Origin: DASPLX01 sp035627375
Lineage (GTDB): Bacteria; Pseudomonadota; Gammaproteobacteria; Burkholderiales; Burkholderiaceae_D
DNA: 64,000 nucleotides
Direction: 5' to 3'
NCBI GenBank assembly: GCA_035627375.1
Contig: DASPLX010000071.1
Coordinates: 26,623 to 90,622, forward strand
The translations under genes were made by a program, and so were the position numbers. Positions 25,328 to 33,585 of this stretch are shown here, in pieces. Below the pieces are notes generated by a model. It saw only the letters and a list, made by a program, of their open reading frames with translations. It was not told the origin of the DNA and did not search any database. How positions within the stretch are numbered: the first letter of the stretch is position 1; each line of letters begins with the position of its first letter.

Positions 25328-25849
25328 ATGCCAACCGAAACCAACACTTCCCGCCGCGGCCTGATCAAGGTCGCCGTTGCCGCCGCCGCTCTCGCCGTCG
25401 GTGTTGCCGGGTATTTCTCGTTCTCGTCCGCCAAGCCGGCGCCGCAAGTCACCTATACGACCTTGCAAGGCGAAAAGATCAGTTCGCAAAGCCTGCGCGG
25501 CAAGGTCGTCATGGTCAACTTCTGGGCCACGAGCTGCTCGACCTGCGTCAAGGAAATGCCGGACATGGCCGCGACCTACAACAAGTACAAGGAACGCGGC
25601 CTGGAACTCGTCGCGGTCGCGATGAGCTACGATCCGCCGAACTATGTGCTCAATTTCACCGAGACGCGCAAGCTGCCGTTCAAGGTCGCGCTCGACGCGC
25701 AGGGGGAGTTGGCGAAATCCTTCGGCGACGTGAAGCTGACGCCGACCACCTTCGTCATCGACAAGAACGGCAACATCATCAAGCGCTATGTCGGCGAACC
25801 CGACTTCGCGGCGCTGCACCGTCTGCTGGAGAAGGCGCTGGCCGTATAA
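25328..25849 (+). CDS. TlpA/ResA-family thiol-disulfide oxidoreductase (SoxW-like)
   Basis: 173 residues. An N-terminal hydrophobic anchor or signal (SRRGLIKVAVAAAALAVGVAGY) is followed by a thioredoxin fold with active site W-A-T-S-C-S-T-C (MVNFWATSCSTC) and the cis-Pro loop LTPTTFVID. TlpA-like proteins keep periplasmic cysteines reduced. Next to soxB it may reduce SoxY or other Sox thiols, as SoxW does in other organisms; this role is inferred from position. A strong terminator follows 21 bases after the stop. Confidence 0.88.
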   Translation: MPTETNTSRRGLIKVAVAAAALAVGVAGYFSFSSAKPAPQVTYTTLQGEKISSQSLRGKVVMVNFWATSCSTCVKEMPDMAATYNKYKERGLELVAVAMSYDPPNYVLNFTETRKLPFKVALDAQGELAKSFGDVKLTPTTFVIDKNGNIIKRYVGEPDFAALHRLLEKALAV

Positions 25850-25870
25850 GAGCCCTGCGTATCGCCAAAG

Positions 25871-25904
25871 AAAAAGGGCGCCCGATTATCCGGGCGCCCT
25901 TTTT
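25871..25904. terminator. Bidirectional rho-independent terminator
   Basis: A perfect 14-bp stem AAAAAGGGCGCCCG / CGGGCGCCCTTTTT surrounds a 6-base loop, with the A-run and T-run making it work in both directions. It lies between the convergent tlpA-like gene (+) and ptrB (-), whose stop is at 25907. Confidence 0.93.
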
Positions 25905-25906
25905 CG

Positions 25907-28018
25907 TCATTTCACCAATCCCATCTCTTTCAGGACGAACGCGTAGTCGAGCGCCGTCTCCTTCAACTGGTCGTAGCGTCCTGATGAACCGCCGTGGCCG
26001 GCGCCCATGTTGACCACGAACAGCAGCGGATTGCCGTCGGTCTTCATGCTGCGCAGGCGCGCTACATACTTCGCCGGCTCCCAATACATCACCTGGCTAT
26101 CGTTCAAACCGGTCCGCACCAGCATGGCGGGATAGGCCGTCCGCTTCAGATTGTCGTAGGGCGAATAGGACTTCATGTAGTCGTAGTAAGTCTTGTCGTT
26201 CGGATTGCCCCACTCCTCGTACTCGCCGACCGTGAGCGGCAGGCTGGCGTCGAGCATGGTGTTCATGACATCGACGAAGGGCACGTGCGAGACGATCGCC
26301 TTGAACAAGTCGGGCCGCATGTTGGCGACCGCACCCACCAACAGGCCGCCGGCGCTGCCGCCCATCGCGACCAGCCGGTCCTGCGACGTGTATTTTTTAT
26401 TGACCAGGAATTCCGCGGCGGCGATGAAGTCGGTGAACGTGTTTTTCTTCTTCAGCAGTTTGCCGTCGTCGTGCCAGGTCTTGCCCAGGTCGCCGCCGCC
26501 GCGGATATGGGCGATCGCGAAGATCGCGCCGCGATCGAGCAACGACAGCCGGCTGCTGGAGAACGATACGTTCGTCGATATGCCGTAGGAACCGTAGCCG
26601 TAGAGCAGCAGCGGCGCGGAGCCGTCGAGACGGGTTCCCCGGCGATAGACGAGCGAGACGGGGATCCTGGTGCCGTCGGGCGCCGTGGCGTGGAGACGCT
26701 CGGCCCGATAATGCTCCGGATCGAAATTCCCCAGCACTTCCTGGCGCTTGAGCAGCGTCGACTTGCGCGCGGCGATGTCGTAGTCGTAGACCGAACTCGG
26801 CGTGGTCAGCGATTGGTAGCTGTAGCGCAGTGTTCCGCTATCCCATTCGAAATTCGTGGCGAGACGGACGTTGTACACCGGCTCGGGAAATTCCAGTCGG
26901 TGGCCGGCGCCGGTCTGCAAATCGGTGATGTGCAATTGCGGCAGGCCGTTCTGGCGTTCCATGCGCACCAGGTGGCGCTTGAACATCGCCACGCCTTCGA
27001 TCGTCACGTCGCGCCGGTGGGCCACCACCTCTTCCCAATGCCGGGGATCGGGCTGCGCGACCTTGGCGCGGGCGATGCGGAAATTGCGCCCGGTGTCGTC
27101 GGTCGTGATGTAGAAGTAACCGCCGTGGTAGTCGAGATCGTAGAGCCTGCCCTTGACGCGCGGCGCGAATACTTGCCAAGCGCCGCGCGCGCCGGCGGTC
27201 GGCAGGAAGCGCACCTCGGACGTGGTGTAGCTCGCGCTGCCGGCGAACAGATACTGCCCGCTGCGGTCGCGCCGCACTTCAAGACGGAACAATTCATCCT
27301 TTTCCTCGAACACCAGCGCGGTCTTGCCGGTATCGAGTTCATGGCGATGCAATCGGTCGGAGCGCTTGGTGGTGGCATCCTCGGTGACGTAGAACAGGGT
27401 CTTATCGTCGGCCCAGGCCACGCTGGTGACGCGTTCGGCCGTGAACGGCAGGACTTCGCCGGTTTCCAGGTTCTTGATATGCAGCTTGAATTGCCGGTAG
27501 CCCGTTTCGTCGGTCGTATAGGCCAGCAGCCGGTTATCCGGACTCGGCAGGCTGACGTCCACTTGCATGAACTTCTTGCCTTGCGCAAGCTGGTTCACGT
27601 CGAGCATGACTTGCTCGGCGCTTTGCTCGAATCCGCCTTGGGCATCGATCTTCTTGCGGCACAGGATCGGGTATTGGCTGCCTTCGACGGTGCGGCTGTA
27701 ATAGGCATAGCCGTTCATGCGATAGGGCACCGACAGGTCGGTCTGCTTGATGCGGCCGAGCATCTCCGCATAGAGCTGCTCGCGCAAGGGCTTGAGCGGG
27801 GCCAGCACCTCGTCGGCATAGGCGTTCTCGGTCTCGAGATGGCGGATCACTTCGGGATTGGATTTCTCGCGCAGCCAGAAGTATTCGTCGGTCAGCGTGT
27901 CTCCGTGGATCGTGGTTTCATGCGGTTTCTTCGGTGCGGCCGGCGCTTCGACGGCGGCATGCGCCGGGGCGGCAAAGGACAACGCCGCGCCCAGCAGGGC
28001 GCAGTGGACGATTTTCAT
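25907..28018 (-). CDS. ptrB: Oligopeptidase B (S9 prolyl-oligopeptidase family)
   Basis: 703 residues. A beta-propeller domain (about 80-430) precedes the alpha/beta-hydrolase domain with the catalytic triad Ser555 (GGSAGG), Asp640 (GLNDSQV) and His675 (GAGHGG). The stretch LTVGEYEEWGNP carries the acidic pair that gives oligopeptidase B its preference for Arg/Lys at P1. Unlike the usually cytoplasmic E. coli enzyme, it begins with a typical signal peptide (MKIVHCALLGAALSFAAPAHA), so it is probably periplasmic. It stands alone on the minus strand and shares a two-way terminator with the sox-linked thioredoxin. Confidence 0.9.
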   Translation of the reverse strand: MKIVHCALLGAALSFAAPAHAAVEAPAAPKKPHETTIHGDTLTDEYFWLREKSNPEVIRHLETENAYADEVLAPLKPLREQLYAEMLGRIKQTDLSVPYRMNGYAYYSRTVEGSQYPILCRKKIDAQGGFEQSAEQVMLDVNQLAQGKKFMQVDVSLPSPDNRLLAYTTDETGYRQFKLHIKNLETGEVLPFTAERVTSVAWADDKTLFYVTEDATTKRSDRLHRHELDTGKTALVFEEKDELFRLEVRRDRSGQYLFAGSASYTTSEVRFLPTAGARGAWQVFAPRVKGRLYDLDYHGGYFYITTDDTGRNFRIARAKVAQPDPRHWEEVVAHRRDVTIEGVAMFKRHLVRMERQNGLPQLHITDLQTGAGHRLEFPEPVYNVRLATNFEWDSGTLRYSYQSLTTPSSVYDYDIAARKSTLLKRQEVLGNFDPEHYRAERLHATAPDGTRIPVSLVYRRGTRLDGSAPLLLYGYGSYGISTNVSFSSSRLSLLDRGAIFAIAHIRGGGDLGKTWHDDGKLLKKKNTFTDFIAAAEFLVNKKYTSQDRLVAMGGSAGGLLVGAVANMRPDLFKAIVSHVPFVDVMNTMLDASLPLTVGEYEEWGNPNDKTYYDYMKSYSPYDNLKRTAYPAMLVRTGLNDSQVMYWEPAKYVARLRSMKTDGNPLLFVVNMGAGHGGSSGRYDQLKETALDYAFVLKEMGLVK

Positions 28019-28100
28019 GAGTCTCCCGTGATGACTGTCGTTATTGGTCTTGTTCGCAACGGCCGGCGAGTCGTCGCGCGGCCTTGCATGGCGTATCGGA

Positions 28101-28448
28101 TCAGCCGCCGGTCGCGGCCCGGAACAGCTTGGTCGAGCGCGCGCCGGAACGGCAGAACGCCAGGACCGGTTGCGGCAGCTCGCGCAGCACGACGCGCGTC
28201 CTTTCGATCACCGCCGGATCGTCGGCGCTCGGCGCCGAAGGAACATGCGCATAGGCGAGGCCGGCCGCTTCGGCCGCGGCGCGCATCTGCTCGCCGCTCG
28301 GCTGATCCGGACCGCCTTCGCCGTCGGGGCGATTGTTGATCACGGAACGGAAGCCGAGGCGCGCCAGTTCGGCCATATCGGCCGGCGTCAATTGCGGCGC
28401 AACGGAAAATCCTTCGGCGACGGGAGTGATGGTGACGGACATGCTCAT
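28101..28448 (-). CDS. DUF442 / TIGR01244-type sulfurtransferase (rhodanese-like)
   Basis: 115 residues. The active loop AFCRSGARSTKLF has the CRSG[TA]RS signature of the Blh N-terminal (DUF442) family, which resembles both dual-specificity phosphatases and rhodaneses. FRSVINNRPDGEG near residue 35 is also typical. Fused or adjacent to a persulfide-dioxygenase-like MBL protein, such domains handle sulfane sulfur. Here the MBL gene is 6 bases upstream on the same strand, which supports a role in sulfide/persulfide detoxification. Confidence 0.85.
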   Translation of the reverse strand: MSMSVTITPVAEGFSVAPQLTPADMAELARLGFRSVINNRPDGEGGPDQPSGEQMRAAAEAAGLAYAHVPSAPSADDPAVIERTRVVLRELPQPVLAFCRSGARSTKLFRAATGG

Positions 28449-28454
28449 CCTCTT

Positions 28455-29351
28455 TCAAAGTGCGTTGATCGGAATCTTGAGATAGCTTACCCCATTGCTC
28501 TCGGCCGCCGGCAGCTCGCCGGCGCGGATGTTGACCTGGATCGCGGGGATGATCAGCTGCGGCATGCAGAGTGTCGCGTCGCGCGTCTCGCGCATGGCGA
28601 CGAAGGCGTTTTCGTCGATGCCGTCGCGGACGTGGATATTGTGCCGCCGCTGCTCGGCCACCGTGGTCTGCCAGCCGGCCGCGCGCGACGGCGGCGGATA
28701 GTCGTGGCACATGAACAGCCGGGTGTCGTCGGGCAACGCCAGCAGCTTTCGGATCGAGTGGTACAGGGTGCGCGCGTCGCCGCCGGGGAAATCGCAGCGC
28801 GCGGTGCCGACGTCTGGCATGAACAGCGTGTCGCCGACGAAGACGGCGTCGCCGCGTTCGCCGCCGCTCTCGTCGCGGCCATCGTCCGCGATGCGATACG
28901 CCACATCGGCCGGGGTATGGCCCGGCACGAACAGCGCCTGCGCGCTCAGCCTGCCGATGGCGAAGGTCTCGTCGTCGGCGAACAGGTAATCGAATTGCGC
29001 GCCGTCGGCATGGAAATCGGCGCCCAGGTTGAACAGATTCTTGAAGGTCGCCTGCACCTGGCGGATATGGCCGCCGATGGCGATGCGCCCGCCGACGATG
29101 CCTTTCAGATAATGCGCCGCCGACAGATGATCGGCATGGGCATGCGTCTCGAGTATCCAATCCACTTGCAGGTCCTGCGCGCGCAGGAACGCGAGCATGC
29201 GGTCGGCGCCGGCCGTCGCCGTCCGGCCCGAACGCGGATCGTAGTCGAGCACCGGGTCGATCAGCGCCGCCCGGCCGCCGCGCTCGTCGTACACGACATA
29301 GCTGACGGTGCAGGTGTTCGGATCAAAGAAGGCTTCGATGAGAGGAGACAT
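28455..29351 (-). CDS. MBL-fold metallo-hydrolase, Blh/persulfide dioxygenase-like
   Basis: 298 residues from the ATG at 29349-29351 (MSPLIEAFFDPNTCTVSYVVYD); 43 upstream codons are open but not conserved. Metal motif THAHADHLSAA (HxHxDH), then VPGHTPADVAYR, GDTLFMPDVGTARCDFPGGD and FMCHDYPP supply the remaining ligands. It belongs to the group that includes Blh (Agrobacterium, Xylella) and ETHE1-like persulfide dioxygenases, which oxidise glutathione persulfide to sulfite. It is operonic with the DUF442 gene and divergent from a TauE/SafE exporter, a typical sulfide-detoxification set; the regulator BigR is not in the window. Confidence 0.87.
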   Translation of the reverse strand: MSPLIEAFFDPNTCTVSYVVYDERGGRAALIDPVLDYDPRSGRTATAGADRMLAFLRAQDLQVDWILETHAHADHLSAAHYLKGIVGGRIAIGGHIRQVQATFKNLFNLGADFHADGAQFDYLFADDETFAIGRLSAQALFVPGHTPADVAYRIADDGRDESGGERGDAVFVGDTLFMPDVGTARCDFPGGDARTLYHSIRKLLALPDDTRLFMCHDYPPPSRAAGWQTTVAEQRRHNIHVRDGIDENAFVAMRETRDATLCMPQLIIPAIQVNIRAGELPAAESNGVSYLKIPINAL

Positions 29352-29473
29352 GAACGGTCCGCTGATGCAAGTGTTGCGCATGATAGCAGTGCGAGGACGG
29401 CGCGGCCACTGCCCTGCCGACATCCGGCGATGCGGGTAGAATCGCGCATCGCCAAACAACGGATCGCATCGCC

Positions 29474-30259
29474 GTGACACTCACACTTGTTCTGGGCCTC
29501 ATGATCGGCACCATTCTCGGCCTCACCGGCGCCGGCGGCGGCATGCTCGCCGTGCCCGCCCTGGTGATGACCATGGGCTGGACCATGCAGCAGGCGGCAC
29601 CGGTCGCGCTGGTGGCCGTCGCGGTCGGCGCCGCGGTCGGCGCCGCGGAAGGCTTCATGCGCGGCCTCGTCCGTTATCGAGCGGCGCTCGTGATGGCGGG
29701 CCTCGGCATTCCGTCGGCCTTGCTCGGCTCCGCCGTCGCGCAGGACGCCCCGCAGACCGTATTGACTGCCGTCTTCGCCTGCCTGATGCTGTTCGTGGCG
29801 TTCCGGCTGTTTCGCCAAAGCGCGCAGGCGGAGAACACCTTGCTCGTGCTGGGACGGATCAATCCCGACACCGGGCGTTTTCATTGGTCGCCGGGAACGG
29901 CGCTGCTGCTGGCCGCGATCGGCAGCGTGGCCGGCTTTCTGACCGGCTTGCTCGGCGTCGGCGGCGGCTTCGTGATCGTGCCTTTGCTGCGGCGTTTCAC
30001 CGATCTCTGCATGCACGGCATCGTCGCCACCTCGCTTTTCGTGATCGCCCTGGTCGGATCGGGCGGCATCGCGGCGGCGACGCTCCACGGCACCGCCGTC
30101 CCGGCCGGCGTTACCACGGCGTTCGCCATCGCCACCGCCGCCGGCATCATCTGCGGCCGCGTCCTGATCCGCCGTTTGCCGGCGCGCCAGGTTCAGCGCG
30201 GCTTTTCTCTCGCGCTGGCCGCGGTGGCGGTGGGCTTGCTGTTGAAGGCGTTTGCATGA
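29474..30259 (+). CDS. TauE/SafE family sulfite/sulfonate exporter-like permease
   Basis: 261 residues, GTG start. It is strongly hydrophobic with about eight transmembrane helices and two halves each opening with a GxxxGLTGAGGG / GFLTGLLGVGGGFVIVP glycine motif, the family signature. These permeases move sulfite, sulfoacetate or other organo-sulfur anions. Divergent from the Blh-like gene across 122 bases, it probably exports the sulfite produced by persulfide oxidation. Ligand choice is inferred from context. Confidence 0.88.
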   Translation: MTLTLVLGLMIGTILGLTGAGGGMLAVPALVMTMGWTMQQAAPVALVAVAVGAAVGAAEGFMRGLVRYRAALVMAGLGIPSALLGSAVAQDAPQTVLTAVFACLMLFVAFRLFRQSAQAENTLLVLGRINPDTGRFHWSPGTALLLAAIGSVAGFLTGLLGVGGGFVIVPLLRRFTDLCMHGIVATSLFVIALVGSGGIAAATLHGTAVPAGVTTAFAIATAAGIICGRVLIRRLPARQVQRGFSLALAAVAVGLLLKAFA

Positions 30260-30357
30260 TGCCGCCGATCACGACGATCCGCTTTGGCTTGCCGCGACCC
30301 GCTGCATGTGTTGCCTCGGCAGGAGCAGGCGTCGGGTGAAACGCATGGTCCATCCTT

Positions 30358-33300
30358 TCATGAGCGAGTGAATGACGAAGAAACGGTGACGTCATGGGCT
30401 GGGTCCGCCGGCGTGCCGGACACGGCTTCTTTCTCCTCGCGCCGATGCGCGAGCCGGTAAAGGACCGGCAGCACGAGCAACGTCAGGATGGTCGACGACA
30501 GGATGCCGCCGATGACAACGGTCGCCAGCGGGCGCTGCACTTCGGCGCCGGTCCCGGTGGCGATCGCCATCGGCACGAAGCCGAGCGAAGCGACCAAGGC
30601 TGTCATCAGCACGGGACGCAAGCGGGTCAGCGCGCCTTCGCGGATGGCGCCGTCGAGCGAGCGGCCTTCCTCGCGCAGCGTACGGATGAAGGAAAGCATC
30701 ACCAGGCCGTTGAGGACCGCCACGCCCGACAGTGCAATGAAGCCGACCGCGGCCGAGATCGACAGCGGAATGCCGCGCAGCCACAGCGCCAGCACGCCGC
30801 CGGTCAGCGCGAACGGAATGCCGGTGAACACCAGCGCGCCATCCTTGACATTGTTGAACATCGCAAACAGCAGCGCGAACACCAGGAGCAGCGCCGCCGG
30901 CACCACGATGCGCAAGCGCGCCGTCGCCGATTGCAATTGCTCGAATTGCCCGCCCCAGGCGGTCCAGTACCCGGCCGGAATCATCACGCGTTGCCGCATC
31001 CGGGCTTCGGCCTCGGCCACGAACGAGCCGATGTCGCGGCCGCGCACGTTGGCGCTGATGACGATGCGGCGCTTGCCGTTCTCGCGGCTGACCTGATTGG
31101 GACCGGGCGCCAGATCGAGCGTGGCAATTTCCCCGAGCGGGATGTAATGGACGCTGCCGTTGCCGCCTTCCGCGCCCGGGCGGCCCAGGGGAATCGGCAG
31201 CCGCTTCATCGCCTCGGTGTCGTTGCGCAACCGTTCCGGCAACCGGACGATGATGTCGAAGCGGCGGTCGCCCTCGAACAGCGTGCCGGCGTTGCGTCCG
31301 CCCACGGCCGTCGAGACGGCTTCCTGCACGTCGCCGACGTTCAATCCATAGCGTGCCGTTTTCTCGCGATCGATCCGGACCGTCAGCACCGGCAAGCCGG
31401 TGGTTTGTTCGACCTTGACATCGGCCGCGCCGGGGATATCCTCCAGGACGGCCGCGATCTTGGCGGCGGTCGCGTCGAGCACGCCCATGTCGTCGCCGAA
31501 CAGCTTGATGCCGACATCGCTGCGTACGCCGGAAATCAATTCGTTGAAGCGCAACTGGATCGGTTGTGAAAACTCATGCATGTTGCCGGGCAGCTTCGCC
31601 ACGGCGGCTTGCACGGCTGCCATCAATTCGTCGCGCGACTTCTTCGGCGCGGGCCATTGTTCCTGCGGCTTCAACATGATGAAGGCGTCGGAAATGTTCG
31701 GCGGCATCGGGTCGGAGGCGATTTCGGGCGTGCCGGTCTTGGCGAACACGCGCTCGATTTCCGGGAATTGCGCCTTGAGCGCCGTTTCGATCTGCTGCTG
31801 CATGGCGACCGATTGCGACAGGCTGGTGCCGGGCACGCGCAAGGTCTGGATCGAGAAATCCCCTTCGTTCAGGCTCGGCACGAATTCGCTGCCCATGCGC
31901 ATGGCCAGCAATCCGGTCAGGAGCACCAGTGCGCCGGCGAAGGTCAGGACGACCGGCTTATTGGCCATCGCCATGTCGAACAACGGCACATAGGCGCGCT
32001 TGGACCATGCCATCATGCGGCTCTCTCTTTCCGACACTGTATGGCCGATGAACAGCGCCACCGCCGCCGGGATGAACGTGATCGACAGGATCATCGCGCC
32101 CAGGAGCGCGATCACGACCGTGAACGCCATCGGATGGAACATCTTCGCCTCGACGCCGCCGAGCGCGAAGATCGGCAGGTACACGATCATGATGATCAAT
32201 TGGCCGAACAGCAGCGGCCGCCGGGCTTCCCGAGAGGCGGCCAGCACTTCGCGCAAGCGTTCGCTCAGCGTCAGCGGCCGCCCGTGATGATGCTGCGCCT
32301 GCGCCAGGCGGCGCACGCAGTTTTCCACGATCACGACCGCGCCGTCGATGATGATGCCGAAGTCGAGCGCGCCTAGACTCATCAGGTTGGCGGAGACGTG
32401 GTTGCCGACCATGCCCGTGAATGTGAACAACATCGACAAGGGAATCACGAGCGCGGTGATGACCGCTGCGCGGATATTGCCGAGAAACAGGAATAGGGTC
32501 GCGATCACGAGGACCGCGCCTTCCAGCAGATTTCTCTTCACCGTATTGATCGCCTTGTCGACCAGGACCGTGCGGTCGTAGACGGTGACGGCCTTGACGC
32601 CCGGCGGCAGCGTCCGGTTGATGGCGGCCATCTTCTTGTCGACCGCTTGCGACACCGTGCGGCTGTTCTGGCCGATCAGCATGAAAACCGTGCCGATCAC
32701 GGCTTCGCGGCCGTTCTCGGTGGCCGCGCCCGTGCGCAACTCGCGCCCGATCTCGACGTCGGCGATATCGCGCACGCGGATCGGCACGCCATCGACATTG
32801 GCGAGGATGATGTTGCGGATGTCTTCCATCGAGCGGACCTGGCCGGGAGCGCGGATCAGGTATTGCTCGCCGCGCTTTTCGATATAGCCGGCGCCGACGT
32901 TATTGTTGTTGCGCTCGATCGCGGCGACCACGTCCTGGAGCGCCAAGCCGTAGGAGGCCAGCCGCGCCGGATCGGGAGTGACATGGTATTCCTTGGCATA
33001 ACCGCCGATCGAATTGATCTCGGTCACGCCCGGCACGTTGCGCAACTGCGGCTTGATGATCCAATCCTGGATCTCGCGCAGATCGGTCGGCGTGTAGGGC
33101 GTGCCGTCCGGCTTTTTCGCGCCGGGGTCGGCTTCGACCGTCCACATGTAGATCTCGCCCAGGCCGGTCGCGATCGGCCCCATCACTGGCGTGATGCCGG
33201 CCGGCAGCCGCTCGCGCGCTTCCTGGATCCGTTCGTTGACGAGCTGGCGCGCAAAATAAATGTCGGTACCGTCCTCGAAAATCACGGTCACTTGCGACAG

Positions 33301-33567
33301 GCCGTAGCGCGACAGCGAGCGGGTCTGCTCCAGGTGCGGCAAGCCCGATATGACCGTTTCGATCGGGAACGTGATGCGTTGCTCGACTTCCAGCGGCGAA
33401 TAGCCGGGCGCCTCGGTATTGATCTGGACTTGGACGTTGGTGATGTCCGGGACGGCGTCGATCGGCAGTTTCTGGTAACTGTAGATCCCGATCCCGGCCA
33501 TGCCGAGCACGGCCAAGAGAACGAGCCAGCGATGCTCGATGGCGAAGCGGAGAATGCGTTCAAACAT
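30358..33567 (-). CDS. czcA: Heavy-metal efflux RND transporter CzcA
   Basis: 1069 residues, the standard HME-RND length. It has twelve transmembrane helices with the proton-relay motif in TMH4: D402-F-G-I-I-I-D408-G-A-V-V-I-V-E415-N, the pattern of the Zn/Co/Cd-exporting (Czc) group and unlike Cu/Ag CusA. The N-terminus MFERILRFAIEHRW and the pore-domain stretches PDITNVQVQINTEAPGYSP and GLPHLEQTRSLSRYGLSQVTVIF are typical. It is the inner-membrane proton antiporter of the CzcCBA tripartite pump. It is the last gene of czcICBA, 18 bases after czcB. Confidence 0.95.
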   Translation of the reverse strand: MFERILRFAIEHRWLVLLAVLGMAGIGIYSYQKLPIDAVPDITNVQVQINTEAPGYSPLEVEQRITFPIETVISGLPHLEQTRSLSRYGLSQVTVIFEDGTDIYFARQLVNERIQEARERLPAGITPVMGPIATGLGEIYMWTVEADPGAKKPDGTPYTPTDLREIQDWIIKPQLRNVPGVTEINSIGGYAKEYHVTPDPARLASYGLALQDVVAAIERNNNNVGAGYIEKRGEQYLIRAPGQVRSMEDIRNIILANVDGVPIRVRDIADVEIGRELRTGAATENGREAVIGTVFMLIGQNSRTVSQAVDKKMAAINRTLPPGVKAVTVYDRTVLVDKAINTVKRNLLEGAVLVIATLFLFLGNIRAAVITALVIPLSMLFTFTGMVGNHVSANLMSLGALDFGIIIDGAVVIVENCVRRLAQAQHHHGRPLTLSERLREVLAASREARRPLLFGQLIIMIVYLPIFALGGVEAKMFHPMAFTVVIALLGAMILSITFIPAAVALFIGHTVSERESRMMAWSKRAYVPLFDMAMANKPVVLTFAGALVLLTGLLAMRMGSEFVPSLNEGDFSIQTLRVPGTSLSQSVAMQQQIETALKAQFPEIERVFAKTGTPEIASDPMPPNISDAFIMLKPQEQWPAPKKSRDELMAAVQAAVAKLPGNMHEFSQPIQLRFNELISGVRSDVGIKLFGDDMGVLDATAAKIAAVLEDIPGAADVKVEQTTGLPVLTVRIDREKTARYGLNVGDVQEAVSTAVGGRNAGTLFEGDRRFDIIVRLPERLRNDTEAMKRLPIPLGRPGAEGGNGSVHYIPLGEIATLDLAPGPNQVSRENGKRRIVISANVRGRDIGSFVAEAEARMRQRVMIPAGYWTAWGGQFEQLQSATARLRIVVPAALLLVFALLFAMFNNVKDGALVFTGIPFALTGGVLALWLRGIPLSISAAVGFIALSGVAVLNGLVMLSFIRTLREEGRSLDGAIREGALTRLRPVLMTALVASLGFVPMAIATGTGAEVQRPLATVVIGGILSSTILTLLVLPVLYRLAHRREEKEAVSGTPADPAHDVTVSSSFTRS

Positions 33568-33585
33568 GACGGTTGCCTTTCCGCA

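Noticed and set aside
25994..28339. 781-codon plus-strand frame opposite ptrB
   Set aside because: Shadow frame; oligopeptidase B on the minus strand has a complete catalytic triad.
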